A DNA stretch of 64,000 bases from Mycobacterium sp. 852002-51971_SCH5477799-a (GTDB lineage Bacteria > Actinomycetota > Actinomycetes > Mycobacteriales > Mycobacteriaceae): assembly GCF_001667145.1 (NCBI RefSeq), contig NZ_LZIF01000120.1:27360-91359 (forward strand), in the 5' to 3' direction. Under the pieces are notes generated by a model. That model was given only the letters and a program-made list of their open reading frames with translations, ran no database searches and had not been told where the DNA came from. Shown in pieces: positions 53,421-64,000 of the stretch. A program made the translations under genes and the position numbers. Numbering within the stretch: the stretch's first letter is position 1; the number at the start of each line of letters is the position of its first letter.

Positions 53421-53426
53421 ATTATA
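53421..53426 (-). promoter_or_regulatory. TATAAT -10 box giving a leaderless start of the HNH gene
   Basis: On the minus strand TATAAT is followed by 7 bp and then ATG (53413), so transcription would begin at or next to the start codon. Leaderless mRNAs are common in mycobacteria. No -35 at the usual distance is evident. Confidence 0.6.
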
Positions 53427-53446
53427 GCCAGGCCGTCCGACAACGC

Positions 53447-54460
53447 TCACGGCGTGACGAGTATCTTGCAGTGCCGCTCCGGGTCGGCAAGATCATCGAA
53501 AGCCGTACCAACCGCGTCGAGGCCGACCTCACCGGTGATCAGCGGGCTGACGTCGATGTCGCCCTCTGCCAGGGCGCGTAGCGAGTCGCCGAACTCCTCA
53601 GGCGTGTAGGCGAGTACGAATTGGACGTTGATCTCCTTGGCGATCGCGAAGAACGGATGCACCGTATCGGGTTGCATGCACACACCGGCGACCACCAGGC
53701 GGGTGCCGGGCCGCGCCCGAAGGAGTACGTCGTCGATGATGCCGGGCACGCCGACCGCCTCGAACACCACCGCGGGCTTGGCGGCGTCGAAGGGCGAACC
53801 CTGCGCCGCATCCAACGTCCGATGGGCTCCCATCGCGGTGGCCAGCTCACGGCGTTTTGGCGAAAAGTCGGACGCCACAATGGTTTCGACACCCTTCGCC
53901 CGCAGGGCGGCGACGATGGCAATTCCGATCGGTCCGCAACCGAGCACCAGGGCGGTCTCGCCGGGGGCGATATTCGACTTGTTGACCGCATGCAGCCCCA
54001 CCGCCATCGGTTCGGTCAGGGAGGCGTGTTTGAAGTCCAGGCCGTTGGGGATCGGCAGCAACAACGGCGCCGAAAGCAGCATCCGTTCGGCGTAGCCGCC
54101 GACGGTGCTGTTGCTGTACACGATCGGCTCGACGCCCTTGGCGGACAACAGCACCGGCAGCGACGTGACCAGGGTGCCCGGCGGATGGGTCTCGGTGTCT
54201 GGCCCGGCTTCGAGGATCTCGGCGCTGAACTCGTGACCCATGAAGATGTCGTGGTCGAGGTCGACGTGCATGGCGCCCGAGCCGCCGGCCACCCGGTCGC
54301 TCATTTCCATCACCTGAGCGCCGTGGGCGGCGAAATGCAAGTCGGAGCCGCAGATTCCGCACGCTCGCACGCCCACCAACACCTGGCCGGCTTCGGGGAT
54401 CGGGTCGGGCACGTCGTCCCGGTAGACCATGCGGCCGTCCCGCAACACTGCCGCGCGCAT
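53447..54460 (-). CDS. Zinc-dependent alcohol dehydrogenase family protein (MDR)
   Basis: A 337-residue medium-chain dehydrogenase/reductase. The catalytic zinc ligands are Cys in ACGICGSDLH and His-Glu in FMGHEFSAE; the NAD(P) site is ALVLGCGPIGIAIV. The four-cysteine structural zinc loop usual after GHE is missing, as in some bacterial sub-families. The start overlaps the stop of the LLM gene by 1 bp, so it is the last gene of an operon ephA-LLM-dehydrogenase. I infer an oxidation step on a small alcohol or aldehyde; the substrate is unknown. Confidence 0.88.
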   Translation of the reverse strand: MRAAVLRDGRMVYRDDVPDPIPEAGQVLVGVRACGICGSDLHFAAHGAQVMEMSDRVAGGSGAMHVDLDHDIFMGHEFSAEILEAGPDTETHPPGTLVTSLPVLLSAKGVEPIVYSNSTVGGYAERMLLSAPLLLPIPNGLDFKHASLTEPMAVGLHAVNKSNIAPGETALVLGCGPIGIAIVAALRAKGVETIVASDFSPKRRELATAMGAHRTLDAAQGSPFDAAKPAVVFEAVGVPGIIDDVLLRARPGTRLVVAGVCMQPDTVHPFFAIAKEINVQFVLAYTPEEFGDSLRALAEGDIDVSPLITGEVGLDAVGTAFDDLADPERHCKILVTP

Positions 54461-55647
54461 CAGTGCACCGCGTCTTTCTGCTCGTCGACATGCTCGGTGA
54501 TGGCCTTCACGACTGCCTCGCCGGCCCGGCCGATCAGCTGGTCGCGCTTGCCCTTCGCCCAGTCATGCGACGATCGGGACGCTTCGAGCTGTCGTTTGAA
54601 GTGCGGAATCACCTTGCGCGCCATCAGGTCGTAGCTGTGGTAAGTCGCCTGCGGCGAAGCCCAGTCGTGGCCGAGCATCAACAGGGTGCCAAAGCCGCCG
54701 GAGCGGTCCAGCAGATCCTCGATGTGGGCGATGGCGTCCTCGGGGGTGCCAATGCAGCAGTTTCCCTTGGCCGCATAGTCGGCGACGAATTCGTGTGGCG
54801 TCTGCGTGCCTTCCACGCTGTTGGCCAGCGGCACAAATCCGGCGGCGCCAAAGTAATTCGCGAAATCCTGCAGTCCGTAGGTGCAGTCGTCGATCGCCTG
54901 CTCACGGCTGTCGGCGATGTGCATGATGCTCAGGACGCGCCAACCGGCCCGGTCCGGCTCCTCCCTGCCGACCTTCGCGGCCTGTTCGCGGACCACGTCC
55001 CAGGTTGTTTCCAGCGCCGCGTAGCCGCCGGGTACCGACATCGACAACGACAGCAGCGAGGTCCCGAGCGCGCCGGCCAGGCGCGGCCCGGACGGCGAAA
55101 TCATTGCCGCCGTGGAGATTTCGGGGTAGGGCCAGGTGTAGGGGCGGATGTGCAACTGCGCGTCACGCAGGGTGAACCAGTCGGAGTGACGGTCTATGCG
55201 TTCGGTGGGCGCGGCGCGGAACAGCGCCAGGATCGCCTCGAGAGACTCCTGCATCATCCGGCGCTGCTCGATCGGGTCGATGCCCATCATGTAGGCGTCC
55301 GAGGGCAGCGCACCGGGGCCGGTGCCGAACATCACGCGCCCCCGGGTGAGGTGGTCCAGCAGCACCCAGCGGTCGGCGACCATGAGCGGATGGTGGTAGG
55401 GCAGCGACACGACGCCCGTGCCCAGCCGGATGTGTTTGGTCCGCTCGGCCGCTGCCGCGATGAAGACCTCCGGGCAGGCGATCAGCTCGTAGCCACCGGA
55501 GTGGTGCTCGCCGAACCAGGCCTCGTCGAATCCCAGCCGATCCAGGGCTACGACGCGTTCCATGTCGTATTCCAGTGCCACGGTTGGGGATTGGCCGATG
55601 GGGTGAAACGGGGTGATAAAGACACCGAAACGCAGGGGCGCGATCAT
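54460..55647 (-). CDS. LLM-class flavin-dependent monooxygenase, Rv3618-like
   Basis: A luciferase-like TIM-barrel oxidoreductase using FMN or F420. It shows RFGVFITPFHP at the N-terminus, AWFGEHHSGGYELI, and LGTGVVSLPYHHPLMVADR, the strand-helix signature of the LLM family. The ATG at 55647 yields 395 residues, the length of Rv3618. Start and stop overlap with ephA (ATGA) and the dehydrogenase gene. Together with ephA this suggests epoxide-forming and epoxide-opening steps, which is inference. Confidence 0.9.
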   Translation of the reverse strand: MIAPLRFGVFITPFHPIGQSPTVALEYDMERVVALDRLGFDEAWFGEHHSGGYELIACPEVFIAAAAERTKHIRLGTGVVSLPYHHPLMVADRWVLLDHLTRGRVMFGTGPGALPSDAYMMGIDPIEQRRMMQESLEAILALFRAAPTERIDRHSDWFTLRDAQLHIRPYTWPYPEISTAAMISPSGPRLAGALGTSLLSLSMSVPGGYAALETTWDVVREQAAKVGREEPDRAGWRVLSIMHIADSREQAIDDCTYGLQDFANYFGAAGFVPLANSVEGTQTPHEFVADYAAKGNCCIGTPEDAIAHIEDLLDRSGGFGTLLMLGHDWASPQATYHSYDLMARKVIPHFKRQLEASRSSHDWAKGKRDQLIGRAGEAVVKAITEHVDEQKDAVH

Positions 55648-56609
55648 TGCAGCTCCAATCCGTTGAGGAATTCCAGTAAGGCCGCATTCACCTCTTCGGG
55701 GCGCTCCTGCTGCAGCCAATGCCCGGCGCCGTCGATCATCACCTGCTGGTATGGGCCCGAGATCGCATCCGCGGCACGATCGGTGCGGGTGAAAGACAGG
55801 ACGGGATCGGCCGTCCCGCCGATGAACAAACACGGGACCGGGATCTTCGCGCCGTCGAGTTCGGCGGTCGTCTCCCAGTTGCGGTCGAAATTGCGGTACC
55901 AGTTCAGGCCGCCGGTGAAACCGGTGCGGGTGAACTCGGCGACGTAGTGGTCGAGCTCGTCGCGGCTAATCCAGTCAGGCAGCCCGTCGGGTTCGGCCAG
56001 CCGCTCGATGAAACCTTCCGGGCCGGGGGCCACCATCCGTATCGCCGCGGCTTTGTCACCGGCTGTCCCCAGGCTGCCCATCATGCGTCGCATCACCCGA
56101 GCGGGATCGGCGTTCAATTCGGCGTCGGCGACGCCGGGCTCCTGGAAATAGAGGATGTAGAAGAAGTTCTCGCCGAACGTTTTGCGCCACGCCGTGGTCG
56201 GCGCCACCCGCGGGCGCGGCGTCACCGGCACGCTCATCGCGGCGACGGCCGCGACCCGGTCCGGGTGCAGCAGGGGGGCGTTCCAGACCACGGCGGCACC
56301 CCAGTCGTGTCCGACCCAGACGGCGCGTTGCGCGCCGACGTCGTCGAGCAGACCGACCAGGTCGGCGGTCAGCTCATGAATGTCGTAGGCGTCGACGGAG
56401 TCCGGACGATCCGAACCGCCATAGCCCCGCTGATCGGGTGCCAGCACGTGGTAGCCCGCGTCGGCCAGGACGGGTATCTGGTGACGCCAGGAGTAGGCGA
56501 GTTCGGGGAAACCGTGCGCCAGGAGCACCACGGGTGCGCCTCGGTCGCCCGCCTCGGTCACTCGCAGCCGCACACCATTGGTGTCTACTAACCGTTCGGT
56601 TGGGGGCAC
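55644..56609 (-). CDS. ephA: Epoxide hydrolase EphA
   Basis: Alpha/beta-hydrolase that opens epoxides to diols. The oxyanion motif is HGFPELAYSWRHQ, the nucleophile Asp lies in VGHDWGAAVVWNA and the catalytic His in GAGHWLQQERPEE. The lid tyrosine region around FFYILYFQEPG fits known epoxide hydrolases. The GTG at 56609 gives 321 residues (Rv3617 is 322). First gene of its operon, divergent from the VOC gene. Confidence 0.92.
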   Translation of the reverse strand: MPPTERLVDTNGVRLRVTEAGDRGAPVVLLAHGFPELAYSWRHQIPVLADAGYHVLAPDQRGYGGSDRPDSVDAYDIHELTADLVGLLDDVGAQRAVWVGHDWGAAVVWNAPLLHPDRVAAVAAMSVPVTPRPRVAPTTAWRKTFGENFFYILYFQEPGVADAELNADPARVMRRMMGSLGTAGDKAAAIRMVAPGPEGFIERLAEPDGLPDWISRDELDHYVAEFTRTGFTGGLNWYRNFDRNWETTAELDGAKIPVPCLFIGGTADPVLSFTRTDRAADAISGPYQQVMIDGAGHWLQQERPEEVNAALLEFLNGLELQ

Positions 56610-56721
56610 CGTCTCACCAAAGCACAACGGTTGCTGGCTGAGAAGGCCCCGCACTGTCTTGGCTCACCGAATGGCGCTCGGTTGGTGATCAAAAGGGCGG
56701 CAGGCGGGAATACTCGATTCG

Positions 56722-57135
56722 ATGCGACTGGACCATGTGGTGGTTTGGACCAAAAATCCGCGGGCGTCGATGGACTTCTACACCCGCGTCGTCGGGCTGG
56801 AACCGGTCCGGTTCACCGAATTCGAAGCCGGAGATGCACCGTTTCCGAGCGTGCGGGTTTGTGCGGACTCCATCATCGACTTGATGCCCGCCGAAAGCAT
56901 TTCGGCGACTGAAAAGTTGACCCGCATCGAGGGCAGCGCCGGCCATCCGGTCAATCACGTCTGCCTGGCGCTGTCAAAGGCCGAATACGATGCGCTGGAC
57001 CGGCGGCTGCAGGCCGAAGGCGTGGACACCAGCGCGCGGCTGAACCGCAGCTTCGGCGCGCGGGGCTGGGCGCCGCAGGGGTACTACTTCCCCGATCCGG
57101 ACGGCAACGTGGTCGAGGCCCGCTATTACGAGTAG
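56722..57135 (+). CDS. VOC (glyoxalase/dioxygenase fold) family protein
   Basis: A 137-residue single VOC domain with beta-alpha-beta-beta-beta units: LDHVVVWTKNPRASMDFYTR at the start and YYFPDPDGNVVEARYYE at the end, giving the metal ligands His4, a mid-domain His (NHVCLAL) and the terminal Glu. It could be a metal-dependent lyase, dioxygenase or resistance-type binder. It stands alone between ephA and ftsH, where M. tuberculosis has espACD. Confidence 0.88.
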   Translation: MRLDHVVVWTKNPRASMDFYTRVVGLEPVRFTEFEAGDAPFPSVRVCADSIIDLMPAESISATEKLTRIEGSAGHPVNHVCLALSKAEYDALDRRLQAEGVDTSARLNRSFGARGWAPQGYYFPDPDGNVVEARYYE

Positions 57136-57202
57136 CCGGGAACTGCCGGTCGTTAACTGAGCAGGACGGCGGCGGCCTGGCGCACTGCCCCCTTACGGGA
57201 GA

Positions 57203-57303
57203 CTGCGCCCCGGCTCTGCCGGAGCTGGCGATCGCCACTAGCGGTATGGTGTCGACCCGCTGCGCCCCGGCTCTGCCGGAGCTGGCGATCGCCACTAGCG
57301 GTA
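57203..57303 (+). repeat. Two 44-bp direct repeats upstream of ftsH
   Basis: Identical 44-bp copies lie at 57203-57246 and 57260-57303, with a 13-bp spacer. Each holds two palindromes, CCGGC-TCT-GCCGG and GGCGATCGCC. The second copy ends 62 bp before the ftsH start, so the repeats overlap the region expected to hold its promoter. Confidence 0.85.
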
Positions 57304-57365
57304 GCCTGGACTTTTCCAGCTGCGTGCACATCGGGGAAGGACCTGGCCGGCAAGGCCGATGATTG

Positions 57366-59789
<2,424 letters not shown>

Positions 59790-59805
59790 GCAAACGGAGG
59801 ATTCG

Positions 59806-60408
59806 ATGGCGCTGCCGGATACCGCGATACACACGACGCGGCTGTTCGATCAGGAGCGCGCCGAGGCCGCAGTCCGCGAGTTGCTGCACGCGATAGGCGA
59901 AGACCCCGACCGGGATGGCCTGCGGGAAACACCGGCCCGGGTCGCCCGCGCCTACCGTGAGATGTTCGCCGGGCTCTACACCGACCCGGACAGCGTGTTG
60001 AACACGATGTTCGATGAGGATCACGACGAGTTGGTGCTCGTCAAAGAAATCCCGCTGTACTCAACGTGTGAGCACCACCTGGTGTCGTTCCACGGGGTGG
60101 CTCACGTGGGCTACATCCCGGGCAACGACGGCAGGGTCACCGGCCTGTCGAAGATCGCGCGGCTGGTCGATCTGTATTCGAAACGGCCCCAGGTGCAGGA
60201 GCGGCTCACCAGCCAGATCGCCGACGCACTGGTGAAGAAGCTCAATCCGCGCGGCGTGATGGTCGTGGTGGAGGCCGAGCACCTGTGCATGGCGATGCGC
60301 GGGGTACGCAAACCCGGAGCGATCACCACCACCTCGGCGGTACGCGGACTGTTCAAAACAAACGCCGCTTCTCGAGCCGAAGCGCTCGACCTGATCCTGC
60401 GTAAGTGA
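59806..60408 (+). CDS. folE: GTP cyclohydrolase I
   Basis: Converts GTP to 7,8-dihydroneopterin triphosphate, the first step of folate synthesis. The zinc ligands are Cys and His in YSTCEHHLV and the Cys in HLCMAMRGV; VIGLSKIARLV appears as VTGLSKIARLVDLY. The 200-residue length is normal. GGAGG sits 5 bp upstream of the ATG. Its stop overlaps the folP1 start (GTGA). Confidence 0.97.
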   Translation: MALPDTAIHTTRLFDQERAEAAVRELLHAIGEDPDRDGLRETPARVARAYREMFAGLYTDPDSVLNTMFDEDHDELVLVKEIPLYSTCEHHLVSFHGVAHVGYIPGNDGRVTGLSKIARLVDLYSKRPQVQERLTSQIADALVKKLNPRGVMVVVEAEHLCMAMRGVRKPGAITTTSAVRGLFKTNAASRAEALDLILRK

Positions 60409-61256
60409 GTCTGGCGCCTGTGCAGGTAATGGGAGTCCTGAACGTCACTGACGATTCGTTCTCCGACGGCGGCCGTTATCTCGACCCCGACAAGGCCGTC
60501 GCGCAGGGCCTGGCCCTGATCGCCGACGGGGCCGACATCGTCGACGTCGGGGGAGAATCGACCCGTCCCGGCGCAACGCGCATCGATCCGCACGCCGAGA
60601 CGTCCCGGGTGGTACCCGTCGTCAAAGAGCTTGCAACACAAGGCGTCACGGTCAGCATCGACACCATGCACGCCGACGTCGCGCGGGCGGCGCTGTGCGC
60701 CGGAGCGCGGATCGTCAACGACGTGTCCGGCGGCCGCGCCGATCCCGCGATGGCGCCGCTGCTGGCCGATGCGAAAGCGCCCTGGGTGCTGATGCATTGG
60801 CGATCGGTCTCGGCCGAGCGGCCGCACGCGGCGCCGCACTACCGGGACGTGGTCGTCGAGGTGCGCGACGAGCTGCTGGCCAGCGTCGACGCCGCGGTGA
60901 CTGCCGGTGTCGACCCCGGGCGGCTGATGATCGATCCAGGACTGGGATTTGCCAAGACGGCACAACACAATTGGGCGCTGCTGCATGCCCTGCCGCAACT
61001 GGTTGCCACCGGCATTCCGGTGCTCCTGGGTGCATCGCGCAAACGGTTCCTCGGTACGTTGTTAGCCGGGGCCGACGGTTCGCCGCGACCGCCCGATGGG
61101 CGTGAGACGGCAACCGCGGTGGTTTCGGCGCTGGCCGCCCTGCATGGCGCCTGGGGGGTGCGCGTGCACGATGTACGGGCCACGGTCGATGCCCTGAAGG
61201 TCGTAGCGGCCTGGACCGACCGGTCGCAGACGGAGCTGGCTGAGGGCGATGACTGA
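60405..61256 (+). CDS. folP1: Dihydropteroate synthase
   Basis: Joins dihydropterin pyrophosphate and p-aminobenzoate; the sulfonamide target. Signature VMGVLNVTDDSFSDGG at residues 8-23, VDVGGESTRPGA, and the loop GASRKRFLG are all present. The 283 residues compare with 280 in M. tuberculosis. Starts at GTG overlapping folE and overlaps folB by 8 bp. Confidence 0.96.
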   Translation: MSLAPVQVMGVLNVTDDSFSDGGRYLDPDKAVAQGLALIADGADIVDVGGESTRPGATRIDPHAETSRVVPVVKELATQGVTVSIDTMHADVARAALCAGARIVNDVSGGRADPAMAPLLADAKAPWVLMHWRSVSAERPHAAPHYRDVVVEVRDELLASVDAAVTAGVDPGRLMIDPGLGFAKTAQHNWALLHALPQLVATGIPVLLGASRKRFLGTLLAGADGSPRPPDGRETATAVVSALAALHGAWGVRVHDVRATVDALKVVAAWTDRSQTELAEGDD

Positions 61257-61653
61257 TCGAATCGAGTTGCGCGGCTTGATGGTTCGTGGACAACACGGGG
61301 TTTTCGACCACGAGCGCGCCAACGGTCAGGACTTCGTCGTCGACATCACGGTTTGGATCGACCTCCTCGACGCCGCGGCCAGCGACGAACTGGCCGACAC
61401 CTACGACTACGCCGCGCTGGCCCAATTGGCCGCCGATGTGGTCGCGGGGCCCGCGCGCAATCTGATCGAAACCGTAGTAGCCCAGATCGCCGACCAGGTG
61501 ATGGACGACGAACGCGTGCACGCCGTCGAGGTGGCGGTGCACAAGCCGCAGGCTCCGATTCCGCAGCAGTTCGCCGACGTCGCGGTGGTGGTGCGGCGGT
61601 CGCGCCGCGGCGGCCGCGGTTCGGTGATCCCGGCGGGCGGCGGGGCGCTATGA
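61249..61653 (+). CDS. folB: Dihydroneopterin aldolase
   Basis: Splits dihydroneopterin to 6-hydroxymethyl-dihydropterin. The N-terminal IELRGLMVRGQHGVFDHE contains the family's catalytic Glu, and the C-terminal VEVAVHKPQAPIP the catalytic Lys. 134 residues, as usual. It overlaps folP1 and folK (ATGA), so folate genes are translated as one unit. Confidence 0.96.
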   Translation: MTDRIELRGLMVRGQHGVFDHERANGQDFVVDITVWIDLLDAAASDELADTYDYAALAQLAADVVAGPARNLIETVVAQIADQVMDDERVHAVEVAVHKPQAPIPQQFADVAVVVRRSRRGGRGSVIPAGGGAL

Positions 61654-62198
61654 CCAGAGTCGTGTTGTCCATCGGCTCCAATTTGGGTGACAGGTTGGCG
61701 CGGTTGCAGTCGGTCGTCGACGGGCTGGCCGACGCGGTGCTCGCCGTGTCCCCGGTGTACGAGACCGACCCCTGGGGTCGGATGGATCAGGCGCCGTTTC
61801 TCAACGCGGTGCTGATCGCCGACGACCCGTCCTGCGACGGGCAGGGCTGGCTGCGCCGGGGACAGGAGTTCGAGCGCGCGGCGGGCCGCGTGCGCGGCGA
61901 GCGCTGGGGTCCACGCACCCTCGACGTCGACCTGATCGCCTGCTACGACCCAACCGAGGTGATCTCCCGGGACAACAACCTGACGTTGCCGCATCCGCTG
62001 GCCCACCTACGGGCGTTCGTGCTCATCCCGTGGCTCGATGTCGACCCGGAGGCTCGGCTCACACTGGCCGACGGGCCACAGCCGGTCGCCGGCCTGCTAG
62101 CTCAGCTGGAAGCGGTCGACCGGGACGGCGTGCGGCCGACCGGACTGACGCTTCGGCCGAATGGGACCGGCCAGGCCGACCGGGGGCCGATGAGCTGA
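61650..62198 (+). CDS. folK: HPPK (6-hydroxymethyl-dihydropterin pyrophosphokinase)
   Basis: Transfers pyrophosphate from ATP to hydroxymethyl-dihydropterin. The N-terminal SIGSNLGDR and the metal-binding WGPRTLDVDLIAC with LPHPLAHLRAFVLIPW are diagnostic. The ATG at 61650 gives 182 residues. It overlaps folB and DUF3180. Confidence 0.95.
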   Translation: MTRVVLSIGSNLGDRLARLQSVVDGLADAVLAVSPVYETDPWGRMDQAPFLNAVLIADDPSCDGQGWLRRGQEFERAAGRVRGERWGPRTLDVDLIACYDPTEVISRDNNLTLPHPLAHLRAFVLIPWLDVDPEARLTLADGPQPVAGLLAQLEAVDRDGVRPTGLTLRPNGTGQADRGPMS

Positions 62199-62674
62199 TG
62201 GGGCCCACCCGCAAGCGTGACCTGACCGCCGCGGTGGTCGGCGCCGCCGTGGTGGGGTATCTGCTGGTCAACGGCCTATATCGGTGGTTTCCGCCGATCA
62301 CGGTGTGGACCGGCCTGTCGCTGCTGGCGGTGGCCATCGCCGAGGCGCTGTGGGGGCGCTACGTGCGAGCCAGGATCAACGAGGGCGACATCGGGTCCGG
62401 TCCGGGTTGGCTGCACCCGCTCGCGGTGGCGCGCAGCCTGATGGTCGCCAAGGCATCGGCCTGGGTCGGCGCGTTGATGCTGGGCTGGTGGGTCGGCGTC
62501 CTGGTGTACTTCCTGCCCCGCAAATCCTGGTTGCGGGCCGCTGCCGAGGACACCTCGGGGGCCGTGGTGGCGGCGGTCAGCGCATTGGCGCTGCTGGTTG
62601 CCGCGCTGTGGCTGCAACACTGCTGCAAGTCGCCGCCGGATCCGACGGAGCAGGGCGAGGGGGCGGAAAGCTAG
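62198..62674 (+). CDS. DUF3180 membrane protein, Rv3605c-like
   Basis: A 158-residue protein with four transmembrane helices (about 10-27, 33-50, 85-103, 117-138). The start (TGATG) overlaps the folK stop. Genes of this family follow folK throughout the mycobacteria and related genera, implying a conserved link that is not understood. 158 residues matches Rv3605c as I recall. Confidence 0.88.
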   Translation: MGPTRKRDLTAAVVGAAVVGYLLVNGLYRWFPPITVWTGLSLLAVAIAEALWGRYVRARINEGDIGSGPGWLHPLAVARSLMVAKASAWVGALMLGWWVGVLVYFLPRKSWLRAAAEDTSGAVVAAVSALALLVAALWLQHCCKSPPDPTEQGEGAES

Positions 62675-62797
62675 CCCGGCGACCAGAATTGCCGGCGCCG
62701 GGCGGCCGGTCGACTTCCGCGACCTTGCGGACACCCGCGCGAGAATCGCCGAAGCAGCGCGACACGCGGATTGACCTCGCACAGGTAGTCTCAGGCC

Positions 62798-64000
62798 ATG
62801 ACCGTTCTGTCCCGCGGCGCCCGGGTCCGGCGCGGCGGCCGCAGGCCGGGGTGGGTGCTCTTGACGGCGTTGCTGGTCCTCGCGATGGGGGCCAGTTCCG
62901 CATTGGTTTTCACCAATCGGGTGGAACTTCTCAAGCTCGCTGTAATCCTGGCGCTGTGGGCCGCAGTCGCCGGCGCCTTCGTTTCCGTGCTCTATCGCCG
63001 CCAAAGCGACGCCGACCAGTCCAAGGTCCGCGACCTCAAGCTTGTTTACGACCTGCAACTGGATCGGGAGATCTCGGCCCGGCGCGAATACGAGCTGACC
63101 GTCGAGTCACAGCTGCGCCGCGAGCTGGCCTCCGAGCTGCGCGCTCAGGCCGCCGACGATCTGGCCGAGTTGCGCGCGGAGCTCTCCGCGTTGCGGACCA
63201 GCCTGGAAATCCTGTTCGACACCGACCTGGCGCACCGCCCGGCCCTCGGCGGCACGTCGGACGCTGAGCCGCAGCCGGAGCGCGCGTACAGCGAATGGGA
63301 TCGCAATGGCGAGCACCCCCGCGACACTCCGGTCGATTGGGTGTCCAGCGACCGCGTGACGTCGGTGTCGCAGGACAACCGCGACGACGCCATCATCGAC
63401 GTGCCCGAGGAACCGCTGGTTCCCCCGCGGCAGCAGGCGCCGCCCCGCCGTCAGCGGGTGCAAGACCAGCACGAGCCGGCCCCGGATCCCGCATACGCCC
63501 AGGATCCCGCCTACGCGGAGGAGTCCCCCTATGCGGGACCGGCGGAGCCGCGGTTCGAGCCTCGCCCCCAACCGCCGCGGGCCGCCCCGGCGGCGCAGTT
63601 CCAACCGGAGCCCCAACCGCGGCCTGAACCAGAACCAGCGCCGGAACCGCAACCACAGCCTCAGGCGCAGTGGCCGGGGCAGGGCTGGCAGCGGGTCGCC
63701 GCGGAAGGCCAGTGGCTGCCTCCCGGCGCCCCGGGCAGCAATTGGGCCGGCGCGGATAGCCGCGCGGAACCGTCCGGTGGGCGGCGTGCCCGGCATTCCG
63801 GCGTCGACGAATCCTGGGATGGCCTGCTCGTCGAGCCGGTGCCGCCGCCACCGTCGTACGGCGACCCCGGCCGCCGGGCACGGTCTCGCCACTCGGCGGA
63901 GCACCGCGACTACGGGGTGAGCGATTTCTCGCGCAACAACGAACCGTCGCCCGGACCTTCCGCCGCGCCGCCCCCGCCGGCCGCCGCCACGCCGCCACCC
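62798..64000 (+). CDS. Proline-rich membrane coiled-coil protein, Rv3604c-like (3' end beyond window)
   Basis: Open from the ATG at 62798 to the window edge (401 codons seen). Two transmembrane helices (about 18-38 and 47-65) are followed by a coiled coil (RELASELRAQAADDLAELRA, about 105-135). Next comes a long disordered domain rich in Pro, Gln and Glu (QPEPQPRPEPEPAPEPQPQ). The organisation fits the DUF6779 protein after DUF3180 in M. tuberculosis. A TAGTCT box (62786-62791) lies 6 bp before the ATG, so the mRNA may be leaderless. Function is unknown. Confidence 0.82.
   Translation, partial: MTVLSRGARVRRGGRRPGWVLLTALLVLAMGASSALVFTNRVELLKLAVILALWAAVAGAFVSVLYRRQSDADQSKVRDLKLVYDLQLDREISARREYELTVESQLRRELASELRAQAADDLAELRAELSALRTSLEILFDTDLAHRPALGGTSDAEPQPERAYSEWDRNGEHPRDTPVDWVSSDRVTSVSQDNRDDAIIDVPEEPLVPPRQQAPPRRQRVQDQHEPAPDPAYAQDPAYAEESPYAGPAEPRFEPRPQPPRAAPAAQFQPEPQPRPEPEPAPEPQPQPQAQWPGQGWQRVAAEGQWLPPGAPGSNWAGADSRAEPSGGRRARHSGVDESWDGLLVEPVPPPPSYGDPGRRARSRHSAEHRDYGVSDFSRNNEPSPGPSAAPPPPAAATPPP

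Overview
This is a high-GC actinobacterial chromosome segment that I read as a slow-grower-type nontuberculous Mycobacterium. Gene order follows, in reverse, the M. tuberculosis stretch from Rv3675/nth down to Rv3604c. PE and PPE genes, a 13E12-type HNH protein, MarP, a Dpp permease, PpgS and the mycobacterial 6C and Ms1/MTS2823 small RNAs all fit. Family assignments come from recognising sequences and gene order; no database search was run.

Layout. 1-6.5 kb: small membrane protein, nth, membrane thioredoxin, CoA-type Nudix hydrolase, marP, an EphE-like hydrolase, a holin-like membrane protein and a secreted serine protease. 6.5-12.4 kb: acs, then an accessory insert with two decayed gene remnants, a HAMP adenylate cyclase and an O-methyltransferase. 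12.4-17.5 kb: the dppABCD peptide importer, ending in a Fic-like protein. 18.2-24.6 kb: Ms1 RNA, a HAD phosphatase, 6C RNA and a Tad/Flp pilus locus (ssd, tadA, tadB, tadC, flp, tadE, tadE-like) with three reading-frame problems at short G runs. 24.5-35.5 kb: Rv3651-like protein, MrfA-like helicase, cspA, topA, a second HAMP cyclase and a DNA polymerase III delta-prime gene. 35.5-37 kb: tRNA-Thr(CGT) with an IS481-type element inserted exactly at its 3' end. 37-43.2 kb: envelope sugar genes (large membrane protein, galE1, DUF2304, ppgS, flippase-like) and a TerC/DUF475-like protein. 43.2-47.9 kb: ppa, a PBP4-type carboxypeptidase, a zincin, tilS and hpt. 48-57 kb: lpqG, an orphan membrane protein, a PE/PPE pair, an HNH protein, and an alcohol dehydrogenase-LLM-ephA operon. 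57.3-64 kb: ftsH and the folate operon folE-folP1-folB-folK, followed by DUF3180 and the start of a proline-rich coiled-coil membrane protein that runs off the window.

Compared with M. tuberculosis, the esxV/esxW pair beside PE32/PPE65 and the espACD genes between ephA and ftsH are absent. The segment is mostly core genome. Accessory DNA is limited to about 8.4-12.4 kb, the IS element at 35.6-36.9 kb and about 48.7-53.4 kb.

The observations most worth checking are the IS-tRNA junction with its 15-bp target duplication and tandem 23-bp end repeats, the frame disruptions in the pilus locus, the two conserved sRNAs, the perfect hairpin in the cspA leader, the degenerate Fic-like protein, and a 44-bp direct repeat upstream of ftsH. 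I did not find a convincing wholly new multi-gene defence or biosynthetic system.
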